DNA of 64,000 bases, taken from assembly GCF_965228805.1 (NCBI RefSeq), contig NZ_CBDDIE010000003.1, positions 3,224,001 to 3,288,000 on the forward strand. Direction: 5' to 3'. The position numbers and the translations under genes were made by a program. Positions within the stretch are counted from its first letter, which is position 1. Every line of letters starts with the position of its first letter. The notes under the pieces were generated by a model. The model had not been told where the DNA came from and did not search any database. It worked only from the letters and a program-made list of their open reading frames with translations. Shown here piece by piece: positions 15,357-23,937 of the stretch. The DNA is from JASBTN01 sp965228805 (GTDB lineage Bacteria; Pseudomonadota; Alphaproteobacteria; Rhodobacterales; Rhodobacteraceae).

Positions 15357-16100
15357 TCAGAACGTATAGATCTGGTTCAGAAAGGATGCTTTCAGAACCG
15401 CCTGGGCGGTGGTCTCGACCCCGAGCTTTTCCCTCGCCAGACGCAGGTGCTTTTCGACCGTGGCCGTCTTCACGCCCAGGATCACCGCAATGTCCTGGTT
15501 GGTCTTACCATCTCCGACCCATTCCAGCACCTCGCGCTGCCGATCTGACAGGCGCGGCATGACCTTGTCATGGGGCAGGGAGATGATCTTGAGATGAACC
15601 ACGTTGTTCATCGCCTCGATCTCACGCCCGTGTTTCTCCCAGATCGCATCGACCTCGTCCTGAGAGGCACCGGGCGCACCGGCCATGGCAATGACGCCCT
15701 TGGCGCGGCTGGTGCCTTCGGCAAAGCAAATGGTATAGCCAGCCGTCACGCCGAATTCCTTGTTCACGGCAAGGACTTCACGCTCTTCCGGTGTCAGATC
15801 GTCCATCACGCTTTTCACGAAATTCCAGCTGCACGAACCGGTGAATTCGCGCGCCCAGCGGACCATCGGAGCTTTGACATACAGTCCGTCCTCGATGAAC
15901 CGTTTGAAATAGCCCGGATCGTGATTGGTCAGAAACAAGCTGTCCTCACGCGGACCGGTAGGTGAGTTTGGCGTGGTGTAGCGCGTATAGCCGTAGATCA
16001 GCCGGGGAAAGCCGTATTCCGCCATGGCGCGACAATGAAGATCCCAGACTTCTTCAAGATTGTCGCTCTCATAAATCTCTTTAAGAAAATCAAGCATCAT
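15357..16100 (-). CDS. LuxR-family solo regulator with autoinducer-binding domain
   Basis: A 247-residue protein: residues about 15-165 form an autoinducer-binding-type domain, and residues about 182-240 a LuxR helix-turn-helix (LSDRQREVLEWVGDGKTNQD, VKTATVEKHLRLAREKL). No luxI gene is nearby, so it is a solo. In the ligand pocket the residues that normally hold an acyl-homoserine lactone are changed: the canonical tryptophan is Y64 or F65, the tyrosine is F68 and the aspartate is A77 (text YVKAPMV where YxxxDPV is expected). It may bind another ligand or none. The tandem ATGs at 16100/16097 were preferred over an upstream TTG; its start overlaps the aroQ 3' end by 11 bases. Confidence 0.85.
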   Translation of the reverse strand: MMLDFLKEIYESDNLEEVWDLHCRAMAEYGFPRLIYGYTRYTTPNSPTGPREDSLFLTNHDPGYFKRFIEDGLYVKAPMVRWAREFTGSCSWNFVKSVMDDLTPEEREVLAVNKEFGVTAGYTICFAEGTSRAKGVIAMAGAPGASQDEVDAIWEKHGREIEAMNNVVHLKIISLPHDKVMPRLSDRQREVLEWVGDGKTNQDIAVILGVKTATVEKHLRLAREKLGVETTAQAVLKASFLNQIYTF

Positions 16101-16551
16101 GTTGATTTTCCGAGATTTTTGCAAGATGCACCATCATGGCGCGCATGGCCAGTGGATAGCCTTCGGGACCGAAGCCACAAATCTGGCCGACGGCCACCCG
16201 CGCAATATAGCTCTTGCGGCGGAACTCTTCCCGGGCATGGATGTTGGACAGGTGAAGCTCGATCATCGGGATCTCGGCTGAGGAGATCGCATCCATCAAC
16301 GCAATAGACGTATGCGTATAGGCTCCGGCATTCAGGATGATCCCGTCGTGCAATCCACGTGCGGCGTGGATGGCGTCGATCAGAACGCCTTCGTGGTTCG
16401 ACTGCACACAATCAACCCGCGCACCCAAATCCTCGGCCACCTGACGACAGGTGTCCTCGATCTCGGCCAGAGTGGTGTGGCCATATACTTCGGGCTGCCG
16501 CTGACCAAGAAGGTTCAGGTTCGGCCCATTGAGAATGAGCAAAGACGTCAT
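16090..16551 (-). CDS. aroQ: 3-dehydroquinate dehydratase, type II
   Basis: A 153-residue cytoplasmic enzyme of the shikimate pathway that converts 3-dehydroquinate to 3-dehydroshikimate. LILNGPNLNLLGQRQPEVYG at the N-terminus includes the catalytic tyrosine (Y23), VQSNHEGVLID and NAGAYTHTSIAL match the family core, and IELHLSNIHAREEFR carries the second-shell histidine H100. AGGGA sits upstream of the ATG at 16551. The luxR-type gene follows with an 11-base overlap, so both are probably one transcript. The upstream side now faces an IS30 element only about 200 bases away. Confidence 0.96.
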   Translation of the reverse strand: MTSLLILNGPNLNLLGQRQPEVYGHTTLAEIEDTCRQVAEDLGARVDCVQSNHEGVLIDAIHAARGLHDGIILNAGAYTHTSIALMDAISSAEIPMIELHLSNIHAREEFRRKSYIARVAVGQICGFGPEGYPLAMRAMMVHLAKISENQHDA

Positions 16552-16753
16552 AATATTGTCCCTTGTTCCCCAGAGGGTTTTATCCTCGAACCCGTGGCAC
16601 TGTCGAGCGGGAAACAAACGGAAAAGGCGATGGCGTTGCGAAAATGATCGCATAGGGTTGCAAAGCCGCTGGCTTTTGGTGCCGGGCGCCGCAAGCACAT
16701 GGGTTGTAGGTCGGGGAAGGTAGTAGAGCTTGTCGCGTTTTAGAGGCATCGTT

Positions 16754-17883
16754 AGTTCACATAATATGGATTATGCGACAAATGGCTGCTCAGCGGGCAC
16801 ATTCTAAACTGGGAAGCGACTTTTCCTCTATCCTACTGGAAAGTCAGGAGAACAGTTTATGAAACGAACCGAGCTAAATCTAGCCGAACGGCGCAAAATC
16901 GAGGACCTTTTGCATAGGAAGGTAAAAGTCGCCGAGATTGCGCGCCAGATCAATCGCCACCGTGCGACTGTCTATCGTGAGATCAAACGCAATTTCTTCA
17001 AGGATGAAGAGTTGCCTCAGCTCAATGGCTACTACGGGATGCTTGCCCAGAAATCGGCGGCTGATCGCCGTGCAAGACGTCGCAAACTGGTGCGTATTCC
17101 TGAACTCCGGGAAGCTGTGATAGGACGGCTCCAAGAAGGTTGGTCACCGGAACAGATTGCAGGTCGTCTAAAGCTTGAAGGTCATGCAACGACCGTCAGT
17201 CATGAGACGATTTACGCCTATGTCTACAGCCCAGACGGTCAATCACAGGCGTTGGCACGTTACCTTCCAGAACGGCGGAAGAAGCGAAAACCGCGCTATT
17301 CTCGCACACCTCGCGGCATGATGTTCCCGCTTGAAAGATCGATCCACAACAGGCCTGAGTACATAAAAGAACGTTCAACTTTTGGGGAATGGGAAGGTGA
17401 TCTTATGATTTTCCGGCAAGAGCACGGGAAAGCAAACGTCGCATCGTTGGTCGAACGGAAGACCCGCTTTGCAGTCTTGTTCCGCAACAATGATCGCAGT
17501 TCGAAACACTTCATGGCGAAACTCATGAACGTAATGGAACCCCTGCCCCAGATCGCGCGCCAGTCTATTACTTTTGATCGCGGAATTGAGTTCTCGGGAT
17601 GGCGAAAGCTGGAATCAGGAATTGGAACGAGCGCCTGGTTCTGTGATCCGCAGGCCCCATGGCAAAAAGGCTCGGTTGAGAACCTGAACAAACGGGCTCG
17701 AAGGTATTTGCCGCGCGATACCCCGATCGCGGCGCTCTCAAATCGCGACATGAAGGCGATTTGTGACCGCCTGAACGGAACACCAAGGAAATGTCTTGGG
17801 TGGCGAACGCCAACAGAAGCATTCACCGAAGAACTGAGAAAACTTGGATAACAAGAAATGTCGCAACCTAACTTGAGTTCACA
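16754..17883 (+). mobile_element. IS30-family insertion sequence (approximate ends)
   Basis: The element surrounds an intact IS30-type transposase and is visibly AT-richer than its surroundings. Near the ends TGCGACA (16774-16780) and TGTCGCA (17859-17865) form an inverted repeat, and the octamer AGTTCACA occurs outside both (16754-16761 and 17876-17883). IS30 elements usually make 2-3 base duplications, so the octamer may be part of the ends rather than a target duplication. The remaining 16552-16753 bases to its left hold only the aroQ upstream region, with no gene. The right end directly abuts a truncated glycosyltransferase. Confidence 0.75.
16859..17851 (+). CDS. IS30-family transposase
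   Basis: A 330-residue, complete transposase. The N-terminal helix-turn-helix (LNLAERRKIEDLLHRKVKVA, then IARQINRHRATVYREIKRN) binds the element ends. The catalytic DDE triad is intact: D181 (EWEGDLM), D240 (ITFDRGIEF) and E274 (GSVENLNKRARRYLP), with the 33-residue D-E spacing typical of IS30. The ribosome-binding site is AGGAG about 10 bases before the ATG. The C-terminus RTPTEAF is also typical. Composition is less GC-rich than neighbouring chromosomal genes, supporting recent arrival. Confidence 0.95.
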   Translation: MKRTELNLAERRKIEDLLHRKVKVAEIARQINRHRATVYREIKRNFFKDEELPQLNGYYGMLAQKSAADRRARRRKLVRIPELREAVIGRLQEGWSPEQIAGRLKLEGHATTVSHETIYAYVYSPDGQSQALARYLPERRKKRKPRYSRTPRGMMFPLERSIHNRPEYIKERSTFGEWEGDLMIFRQEHGKANVASLVERKTRFAVLFRNNDRSSKHFMAKLMNVMEPLPQIARQSITFDRGIEFSGWRKLESGIGTSAWFCDPQAPWQKGSVENLNKRARRYLPRDTPIAALSNRDMKAICDRLNGTPRKCLGWRTPTEAFTEELRKLG

Positions 17884-19170
17884 GGGATCGTGGGCTATTC
17901 CGAAAAGACCGTCTTCCCCTCTCAATTCGTCAGCCGTGCCGCCGAACATCACTGTGACCTCGACATGTCGCGGACCATGGTTCGGGGTCAGGGGCTGCTG
18001 ACGGATGACTTCGGGACACTCGACCAACAGGCCTGCCGCCGCCTCCTGCGCGAGGCGCTCGGGGTCGAGGAGGACGCCTTTGTCGTGCTCAATGTCGGCA
18101 CCATAGACATGCGCAAAGGCGCGGACATGTTCGTGGATATCGCCAAGCTCTTCTTCGATGGCGAGGCGCCTTCACGGCCGGTCTATTTCATTTGGCACGG
18201 CGCGCCGGACGTGCATTTTCACTATGCCAAGGACTTCATTGCCCGCCACGGTTTGGAAGATCGCGTAAGGCTGCTGCCATCGACCTCGCAGATCGAACAG
18301 GTCTTTCTGGGCGGGGATCTGTTCCTGCTGACCGCCCGGGCCGATCCGTTTCCCTGCGTCATTCACGAAGCCCTGGCCTGTGGCCTTCCAGTGGTGGCCT
18401 TCCGCAACGGCGGTGGCGCGCCGGAGCTGATTGGCGACGATTGCGGCGCCATCATCGAAATGGGTCACCTGCCGGAGGCCGTCGCGGCCATTCGAAGCTA
18501 CCTGGACGCGCCCGACCTTCTGGCCGAACAGGGGCGCGCGGCGCGCCGGAAGATTGCGCAGAGCTGGGACTATGCCTCCTATTGTGCGGATGTCTACGAG
18601 GTGATCCGGGACAGCGCGAAATCCGTTCCTCCCGGCGGGTGGCCCGTTCTGACCCCATCTGCGCCGGAGCCCCACCTGATCGCCATGCGCGGTTGCCTGG
18701 AGGATCTGGCCCAGCTGCAAACCATGGGGCTCGCGCACCTGGATCAGGACTGCCTGGTCGCCCTGATCGACGGGCGGTTTGGTGAACAGGCCGATGAGGT
18801 CGTGGCGGCCCTGCGGGCGCTGGGGGTTCGCTATCACCTCTGCCAGCCTGCCGAGGACACCGATGCGGCCCGAGCGACCCGCCTGAGCGCTTTTCTGTCG
18901 AACCCGCGCCCGAAACGAGTGACATTCATCAACACGTTGCAGCTGCTTTCACCCGCGCAGCTGCGCCCCCTGTCTATCCCGAAACAGGCCGTGGTGACCG
19001 GTGCCGGGATCGGCGCAACCGCGCTCTATGCGCGTCTGACCAGCCTGGATCACCTGTATCTGACCGATCCGGCCCTCGGCGAAAAGCTGATCTGGATGAA
19101 CCCCATTGCGCGCGACATCATCCGCCCCATACCCGAAACCAACCCGGTTTCCCCGACCAAACGGAGCTGA
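17872..19170 (+). pseudogene. 5'-truncated family-4 glycosyltransferase
   Basis: The open frame runs directly from the IS end (in-frame stop TAA at 17869) into text typical of the middle of a GT4 enzyme (VGYSEKTVFPSQFVSRAAEH), then the C-terminal Rossmann half with VLNVGTIDMRKGADMFVDIA and EALACGLPVVAFRNGGGAPE, the donor-sugar site. The N-terminal acceptor domain, normally about 150-200 residues, is missing and is not found on the left side of the IS, so a deletion or rearrangement accompanied insertion. A GTG at 17890 could still start a protein, but it would lack half the fold. A C-terminal extension of about 150 residues is unassigned. The methyltransferase follows by four bases. Confidence 0.75.
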
Positions 19171-19174
19171 CATC

Positions 19175-19975
19175 ATGAACCAGCAGACCCCTCTGACCGA
19201 ACAGCTGGAGGCTCTGGGCCCCTGGCACCACCGGATCGCCCTGCAGGACGGCGTGGTCACGCAATCGGCGTCGCAGACGACCGCGACGGGGCAAAACATC
19301 ATGTCCTACGAGCCGAAACGCGCCGTCGACCGCATCCTTGGGCGCATCTTTCCAGACGGGTTGCAGGGGCGTTCGTTCCTGGACTGCGGATGCAATGCCG
19401 GGGGCGCAAGCTTTGCTGCACAGGATCTTGGGGCCGGACGGATCTATGGTTTCGATGCCCGCGCGCATTGGGTTGACCAGGCCCGCTTCGCGCTGCAAAA
19501 CCGCACCGACACCGGAGCGGACATCCGGTTCGAGGTCGCGACCCTGGAGGCGTTGGAAGGTCACGATCAGGACTACGATATCACCTGGTTCAGCGGGCTG
19601 TTCCAACATCTGCCCGACCCTGTTGCCGGGCTTCAGGCTGCTGCAGATCGCACGCGGGAGCTGTTGGTCGTCAACACCCCCTGCCTTGCGACCGATCTGG
19701 ATATGAAGGAAGAGCCGACGCTGCTTTTGCAAAAGCGCGACACCGCGCATCCCCTGTCCGGCATTGACGGGCTGGGCACGCTGCCCAGCGGGCCCGTGGT
19801 GCTCAAGGGGATCCTGAAATGGCTGGGGTTTGGCGAGGTCAAGACCTACATGTGGCACCAACCGGGTGACGCGGGTAGCACGGTACGGCGCGGACGCATC
19901 GCCCTTGTGGCCGCGCGAACTCCAGGGCTGCTGGATCAGGTGCCGGACCGGAACAAGCCCACCTTGTCTTCCTGA
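19175..19975 (+). CDS. Class I SAM-dependent methyltransferase
   Basis: A 266-residue protein with motif I FLDCGCNAGGASFAAQDLGA at about residues 64-83, then IYGFDARAHWVDQARFAL, and motif II/III text YDITWFSGLFQHLPDPV at about residues 128-144. This is a standard SAM-binding Rossmann fold; the closest look is to methyltransferases in surface polysaccharide clusters or the CmoB/mo5U group, but the substrate is unclear. GGAG lies about nine bases before the ATG at 19175, inside the end of the glycosyltransferase fragment, so the two were an operon. Its partner is now truncated and its promoter may be lost or supplied by the IS. Confidence 0.8.
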   Translation: MNQQTPLTEQLEALGPWHHRIALQDGVVTQSASQTTATGQNIMSYEPKRAVDRILGRIFPDGLQGRSFLDCGCNAGGASFAAQDLGAGRIYGFDARAHWVDQARFALQNRTDTGADIRFEVATLEALEGHDQDYDITWFSGLFQHLPDPVAGLQAAADRTRELLVVNTPCLATDLDMKEEPTLLLQKRDTAHPLSGIDGLGTLPSGPVVLKGILKWLGFGEVKTYMWHQPGDAGSTVRRGRIALVAARTPGLLDQVPDRNKPTLSS

Positions 19976-20036
19976 GCCTGTCGGCGGAGCGACGAGCCCC
20001 ATTTTGGTCAGAGACCTGCGCACCCAAGTGGGGGGT

Positions 20037-20065
20037 GTCAGGGCCTAGAGGTTCAAGGCCCTGAC
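20037..20065. terminator. Hairpin between the methyltransferase and the ABC ATPase
   Basis: GTCAGGGCC (20037-20045) and GGCCCTGAC (20057-20065) form a perfect 9-bp stem in the gap between convergent genes. There is no T-run, so it is only a possible bidirectional terminator. Confidence 0.45.
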
Positions 20066-20083
20066 GCACGCAGGCTGCGCATG

Positions 20084-21082
20084 TTACGAGCGCAACCGCT
20101 CTCCCGTGTCATTGAAAAACAGCACCCTGTCCTGCGTCACGCTGAGTGTCACCGTCTCACCTGGGGTGATATCGTGCTGGCCAAAGAGGCGCAGTGTCAT
20201 CTGTGTGTCGCCAATGCTGCCCACCACGTTCGTGTCCCCGCCCAGCTTTTCCACGTGGCGCACCTGAACGCTCAGGGGACCCTTGGGATCAAGCGTTAGA
20301 TCCTCGGGCCGAACCCCCATGGTCCGGCTGTCGCTTTCCTGCATTAGGGCGGCGGGCAGAAAATTCATTGCCGGTGAGCCCAGGAAGCCCGCGACGAACT
20401 GGTTCGCGGGGTTGTTGTAAAGCTCCATCGGGCTGCCAACCTGTTCGACCCGCCCGTCGCGCAACACGACAATCTTGTCGGCAAGCGTCATCGCCTCGGT
20501 CTGGTCATGGGTCACGTAGATCATCGAAGCGCCCAGATCCGCATGCAGCTTGGCGATCTCAAGCCGTGTGTTCATGCGCAGGGCAGCGTCCAGGTTGGAC
20601 AGCGGCTCGTCAAACAGGAACAGTTTCGGGTGGCGCACGATGGCGCGGCCGATGGCAACACGCTGGCGCTGACCGCCGGACAGTTCGGACGGGTAGCGGT
20701 CCAGATACTCCTCGAGGTTCAGCATCCGGCTCGCCTCTGCCACGCGCTGGTCGATGATTTCCTTGGACTGCTTCTCCTGTTTCAGGGCCAGAGACATGTT
20801 CCCGCGCACGTTCAGATGCGGGTAGAGCGCATAGCTTTGAAACACCATCGCGATGCCGCGTTTTGACGGCGGGGTTTGGTTCACGTGTTCGCCGTCGATC
20901 CAGATATCGCCGGAGCTGGCATCCTCCAGCCCGGCAATCACCCGCAGAAGCGTTGACTTGCCGCAGCCGGAGGGGCCGACGAAGACGACGAACTCACCCT
21001 CTTCCACCTCGATATTGATATCCTTCAGAACATGCACCTTGCCGAAGGACTTGTTCACGTTTTCTAGGCGAAGGGCGGTCAT
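20084..21082 (-). CDS. Sugar ABC transporter ATP-binding protein (UgpC/MalK type)
   Basis: A 332-residue ATPase that powers the importer encoded upstream. Walker A GPSGCGKST (about residues 37-45), Q-loop VFQSYALYPH, signature LSGGQRQRVAIGRA, Walker B LFLFDEPLSNLD and H-loop YVTHDQTEAM are all intact. The C-terminal TOBE/OB region with GVRPEDLTL and LGGDTNVVGSIG is of the MalK/UgpC type that energises CUT1 sugar transporters. It overlaps the oxidoreductase gene by four bases and is last in the operon murQ-SBP-permease-permease-oxidoreductase-ATPase. Confidence 0.93.
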   Translation of the reverse strand: MTALRLENVNKSFGKVHVLKDINIEVEEGEFVVFVGPSGCGKSTLLRVIAGLEDASSGDIWIDGEHVNQTPPSKRGIAMVFQSYALYPHLNVRGNMSLALKQEKQSKEIIDQRVAEASRMLNLEEYLDRYPSELSGGQRQRVAIGRAIVRHPKLFLFDEPLSNLDAALRMNTRLEIAKLHADLGASMIYVTHDQTEAMTLADKIVVLRDGRVEQVGSPMELYNNPANQFVAGFLGSPAMNFLPAALMQESDSRTMGVRPEDLTLDPKGPLSVQVRHVEKLGGDTNVVGSIGDTQMTLRLFGQHDITPGETVTLSVTQDRVLFFNDTGERLRS

Positions 21083-22113
21083 GGGGTGGTCTCCTCAAGA
21101 CTGACGGGTTGACCGGTGCGCACGCTTTCATCGGCGGCCAGACAAATGGCCAGCGATTGAACCGCATCCCGCATGTGCCGGGTCAGGTCGATATCTTCAT
21201 GAATGGCGCTGAGCATGTAGGCCTGTTCGGCATCACATAGCGCCTGGTGGCCGGGTTCATCCGGCAGCTGGATCAATTTGTCGCCGTCCGGGCGATGCAC
21301 CAGCAACCCGCCCACGCGGGTGTGGCCGTCCACGTCGGATGACCCGGCCTTGTCCGCCTCGGTGATCGAGACGGATCCGGCGGGCGACACAACGTCTTTC
21401 ACGAAAAAGGCGGTTTCGGACATCATCGGCCCCCAGCCGGCTTCGTACCAACCGACCGAGCCATCATCAAAGACAACCTGGAACTGGCCGTAGTTGTACA
21501 TATCCGGCGCAATCTCGTCCGACAGGCGCAGGCCCATGCCGTTCACGCGGACCGGGCGCGCGTCAGTGATCTGGCACCAGACATCGACGTAATGCACGCC
21601 GCAATCGACGATCGGCGCGGTGGTCTGCATCAGCGCCTTGTGCGTCTCCCATTCCGCGCCCGAGCTTTGCTGGTTCAGGTTCATGCGAAACACGTAAGGG
21701 CCGCCCAGGGCGCGGGCCTCTTCGATCAGGCGCACCCAGCTGGGGTGGTGGCGCAGGATGTAACCCACGACCAGTTTGCGTTCCAGCCGGGTCGCCGCAT
21801 CCACCACCCGGCGTGCATCGTCCAGAGTCGTCGCCAGAGGCTTTTCGACAAAGACATGCGCGCCTGCCTCCATCGCAGCCACGGCGAAATCCGCGTGGCT
21901 GTCGGAATAGGTGGCGATGACCACGAGGTCGGGGTGAGTGGCGTCCAGGGCCTCGTGGAAATCGGTGAAACAGGGATAGGTCGCCAAGTCGGGATGACCC
22001 ACCTGCCCCGAGCGGTTCACCAGCCCGACGATCTGAGCCTCCGGATGGTGATGGTGGGCCAGCGCATGGCTCAGCCCCATGTTGCCCAGACCGGCAATCA
22101 GCACACGGGTCAT
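21079..22113 (-). CDS. Gfo/Idh/MocA-family NAD(P)-dependent oxidoreductase
   Basis: A 344-residue protein with an N-terminal Rossmann fold (VLIAGLGNMGLSHALAHHHH, then PDLVVIATYSDSHADFAVAA) and the family's catalytic lysine motif VFVEKPLATTLDDARRVVDA at about residues 88-107. Such enzymes oxidise or reduce sugars and inositols. The start at 22113 overlaps the permease stop (ATGA), and its own stop overlaps the ATPase start, so it is embedded in the amino-sugar transport operon. Its reaction here is not obvious, since the MurQ-NagA route does not need an oxidoreductase; it may handle a modified sugar carried by the same transporter. Confidence 0.85.
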   Translation of the reverse strand: MTRVLIAGLGNMGLSHALAHHHHPEAQIVGLVNRSGQVGHPDLATYPCFTDFHEALDATHPDLVVIATYSDSHADFAVAAMEAGAHVFVEKPLATTLDDARRVVDAATRLERKLVVGYILRHHPSWVRLIEEARALGGPYVFRMNLNQQSSGAEWETHKALMQTTAPIVDCGVHYVDVWCQITDARPVRVNGMGLRLSDEIAPDMYNYGQFQVVFDDGSVGWYEAGWGPMMSETAFFVKDVVSPAGSVSITEADKAGSSDVDGHTRVGGLLVHRPDGDKLIQLPDEPGHQALCDAEQAYMLSAIHEDIDLTRHMRDAVQSLAICLAADESVRTGQPVSLEETTP

Positions 22114-22949
22114 TTGACGGCTCCTGACGTAATGCCGCGGATCAGCTGGCGTGAGAAGATGACGTAGAGCACCAGCACCGGCAGGATCGCCATCGACAGG
22201 GCCGACAGGACCGCGTTCCAATCGGTCACGAACTGGCCGATGAAGACCTGGCTGCCCAGGGTCAGGGTCTTGGTTTCCTCGGCCGGAGCCAGGATCAGCG
22301 GGAACCAGAGGTCGTTCCAGATCGGGATCATGTTGAACACTGCGACCGTCGCCATGGCCGGGCGCACCAGTGGCAGCACCAGCTTGAAGAAGATCGTGTA
22401 TTCACTCAGCCCGTCGATGCGGCCCGCGTTCTTCAGGTCATCGGACACCTGGCGCATGAATTCGGACAGGATGAACACCGCCAGCGGCAGGCCCTGCGCC
22501 GTATAGACCAGGATCAGCGCCCAGAGCGTATTGACCAGCCCGGTGGCCACCATCATCTCAAGGATCGCAACGGTGCCGATGCGGATCGGGATCATGATCC
22601 CGAGCGCCAAGTAAAGCCCCATCAGCGTATTTCCCTTGAAGCGATATTCGCTGAGCGCAAATGCGGCCATGGCGCCGAACAGCAGCACGAAGGTCAGCGA
22701 GGCGACCGTGACGATCAGCGAGTTCTGGAAGTAGAGGAAGAAATCCCCCTGTTTCATCACCGTCTGATAGCCGATCATCGAGAAACTGTCGGCATCGGGC
22801 AGAGACAGTGGCTCGCGGAAGATCGCCTTACGGCTCTTGAAGCTGTTGATCAGGATCACGAAGACCGGGAACAGCGCAATCAGCGTGTAGAGGATCAGCG
22901 CGCCGTGCATGGCGGCGGTGTTGAGCGGGTTTTGACGTGCTTTGTTCAT
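22110..22949 (-). CDS. Carbohydrate ABC transporter permease, MalG-like
   Basis: A 279-residue inner-membrane permease with about six hydrophobic segments. The EAA-type loop that contacts the ATPase is visible as KNAGRIDGLSEYTIFFKLVLPLVRPA at about residues 186-211. The N-terminal ALFPVFVILINSFKSRKAIF is typical of the second CUT1 permease. The start at 22949 gives a normal N-terminus (MNKARQN) and lies 10 bases after the previous permease stop. It would form the channel with the other permease. Confidence 0.9.
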   Translation of the reverse strand: MNKARQNPLNTAAMHGALILYTLIALFPVFVILINSFKSRKAIFREPLSLPDADSFSMIGYQTVMKQGDFFLYFQNSLIVTVASLTFVLLFGAMAAFALSEYRFKGNTLMGLYLALGIMIPIRIGTVAILEMMVATGLVNTLWALILVYTAQGLPLAVFILSEFMRQVSDDLKNAGRIDGLSEYTIFFKLVLPLVRPAMATVAVFNMIPIWNDLWFPLILAPAEETKTLTLGSQVFIGQFVTDWNAVLSALSMAILPVLVLYVIFSRQLIRGITSGAVK

Positions 22950-22959
22950 CCGTTCGCCC

Positions 22960-23874
22960 TCACAGCTGGTACCGGCGCATCCGGGTCTGGATGCCGAAGA
23001 GGTAGATGCAGACACCCAACAGGATGATTGCGAACATGGCCCCGGCGATGGCCGACCCCATATGCGGGTCGCCCAGTTGCAGCTGGAAACCAAAGAACGT
23101 CCGGTACATGAAAGTGCCCAGGATATCGGTCGAGAAATCAGGGCCAGCCAGCGCACCTTGGGCCGCATAGATCAGGTCGAAGGCGTTGAAGTTTCCCACA
23201 AATGTCAGGATCGAGATGATGCCGATCGACGGCAGGATCAGCGGCAGCTTGATCTTCCAGAACGAGGACATGCCAGTGATCCCGTCGATCTCGCCCGCTT
23301 CCAATAGCTCTTCGGGGATCGACAGAAGGGCGGCATAGATCAGCATCATCGGGATGCCGACGAACTGCCAGACCGAGATCAGCGCAAGCGTGGTCAGCGC
23401 GTATTCCTCCTTGCCCAGCCAGGGGGCGAAGAGCGACTTCAGACCGACCGCATCCAGCATCCCGGGCGCGATGCCCCAGATCGGCGACAGGATCAGTTTC
23501 CACGCAAAACCGACGATGACGAAGCTCAGGATAGTCGGAATGAAGATGGCGGACCGGTAGAGCGCGGCGAAGCGCAGGCGCGGGTGGCTCAGGATTGCGG
23601 CGAGCGCAATGCCGATCGGGTTCTGCACCAGCATGTGGATCAGGAAAAACCAGAAGTTGTTCCCCAGCGCGTTCCAGAACTGTTCGGACCAGATCGGGTC
23701 GCCAAACAGGGTGCGGAAATTTTCCAACCCCACGTAGACACGCTCCTGATCAATGCGGCTGTAAAGCGCCAGGCGCAGCGTGTTGAACAGGGGGAAGATC
23801 ATCACCGCCGTGTAGACCAGCACCGCAGGGGCGAGGAATACGGCGATATGCCAGCGGATGCGGGGCTTGGACAT
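22960..23874 (-). CDS. Carbohydrate ABC transporter permease, MalF-like
   Basis: A 304-residue inner-membrane protein with about six hydrophobic segments, first of the two CUT1-type permeases. It starts MSKPRIRWHIAVFLAPAVLV and holds the EAA loop ELLEAGEIDGITGMSSFWKI, followed by KLPLILPSIGII at about residues 190-225. A stem-loop (23890-23917) separates it from the binding-protein gene upstream, as in many sugar ABC operons where the binding protein is made in excess. Confidence 0.92.
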   Translation of the reverse strand: MSKPRIRWHIAVFLAPAVLVYTAVMIFPLFNTLRLALYSRIDQERVYVGLENFRTLFGDPIWSEQFWNALGNNFWFFLIHMLVQNPIGIALAAILSHPRLRFAALYRSAIFIPTILSFVIVGFAWKLILSPIWGIAPGMLDAVGLKSLFAPWLGKEEYALTTLALISVWQFVGIPMMLIYAALLSIPEELLEAGEIDGITGMSSFWKIKLPLILPSIGIISILTFVGNFNAFDLIYAAQGALAGPDFSTDILGTFMYRTFFGFQLQLGDPHMGSAIAGAMFAIILLGVCIYLFGIQTRMRRYQL

Positions 23875-23889
23875 GGGGGGCTCCTCAGG

Positions 23890-23917
23890 TTCCCCGGGCG
23901 CCTTGGCGTCCGGGGAA
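23890..23917. terminator. Stem-loop between binding-protein and permease genes
   Basis: TTCCCCGG and CCGGGGAA bracket a GC-rich loop (GCGCC/GGCG). It lies in the 63-base gap after the binding-protein stop on the minus strand. It probably attenuates or stabilises the upstream message, raising binding-protein levels relative to the permeases. Confidence 0.6.
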
Positions 23918-23937
23918 AGTCGTTTTACACCAGTGAT

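Noticed and set aside
16754..17883. AGTTCACA as the target-site duplication of the IS
   Set aside because: IS30 elements normally duplicate 2-3 bases, and the octamers lie near imperfect ends, so they may be part of the element; the point is left open.
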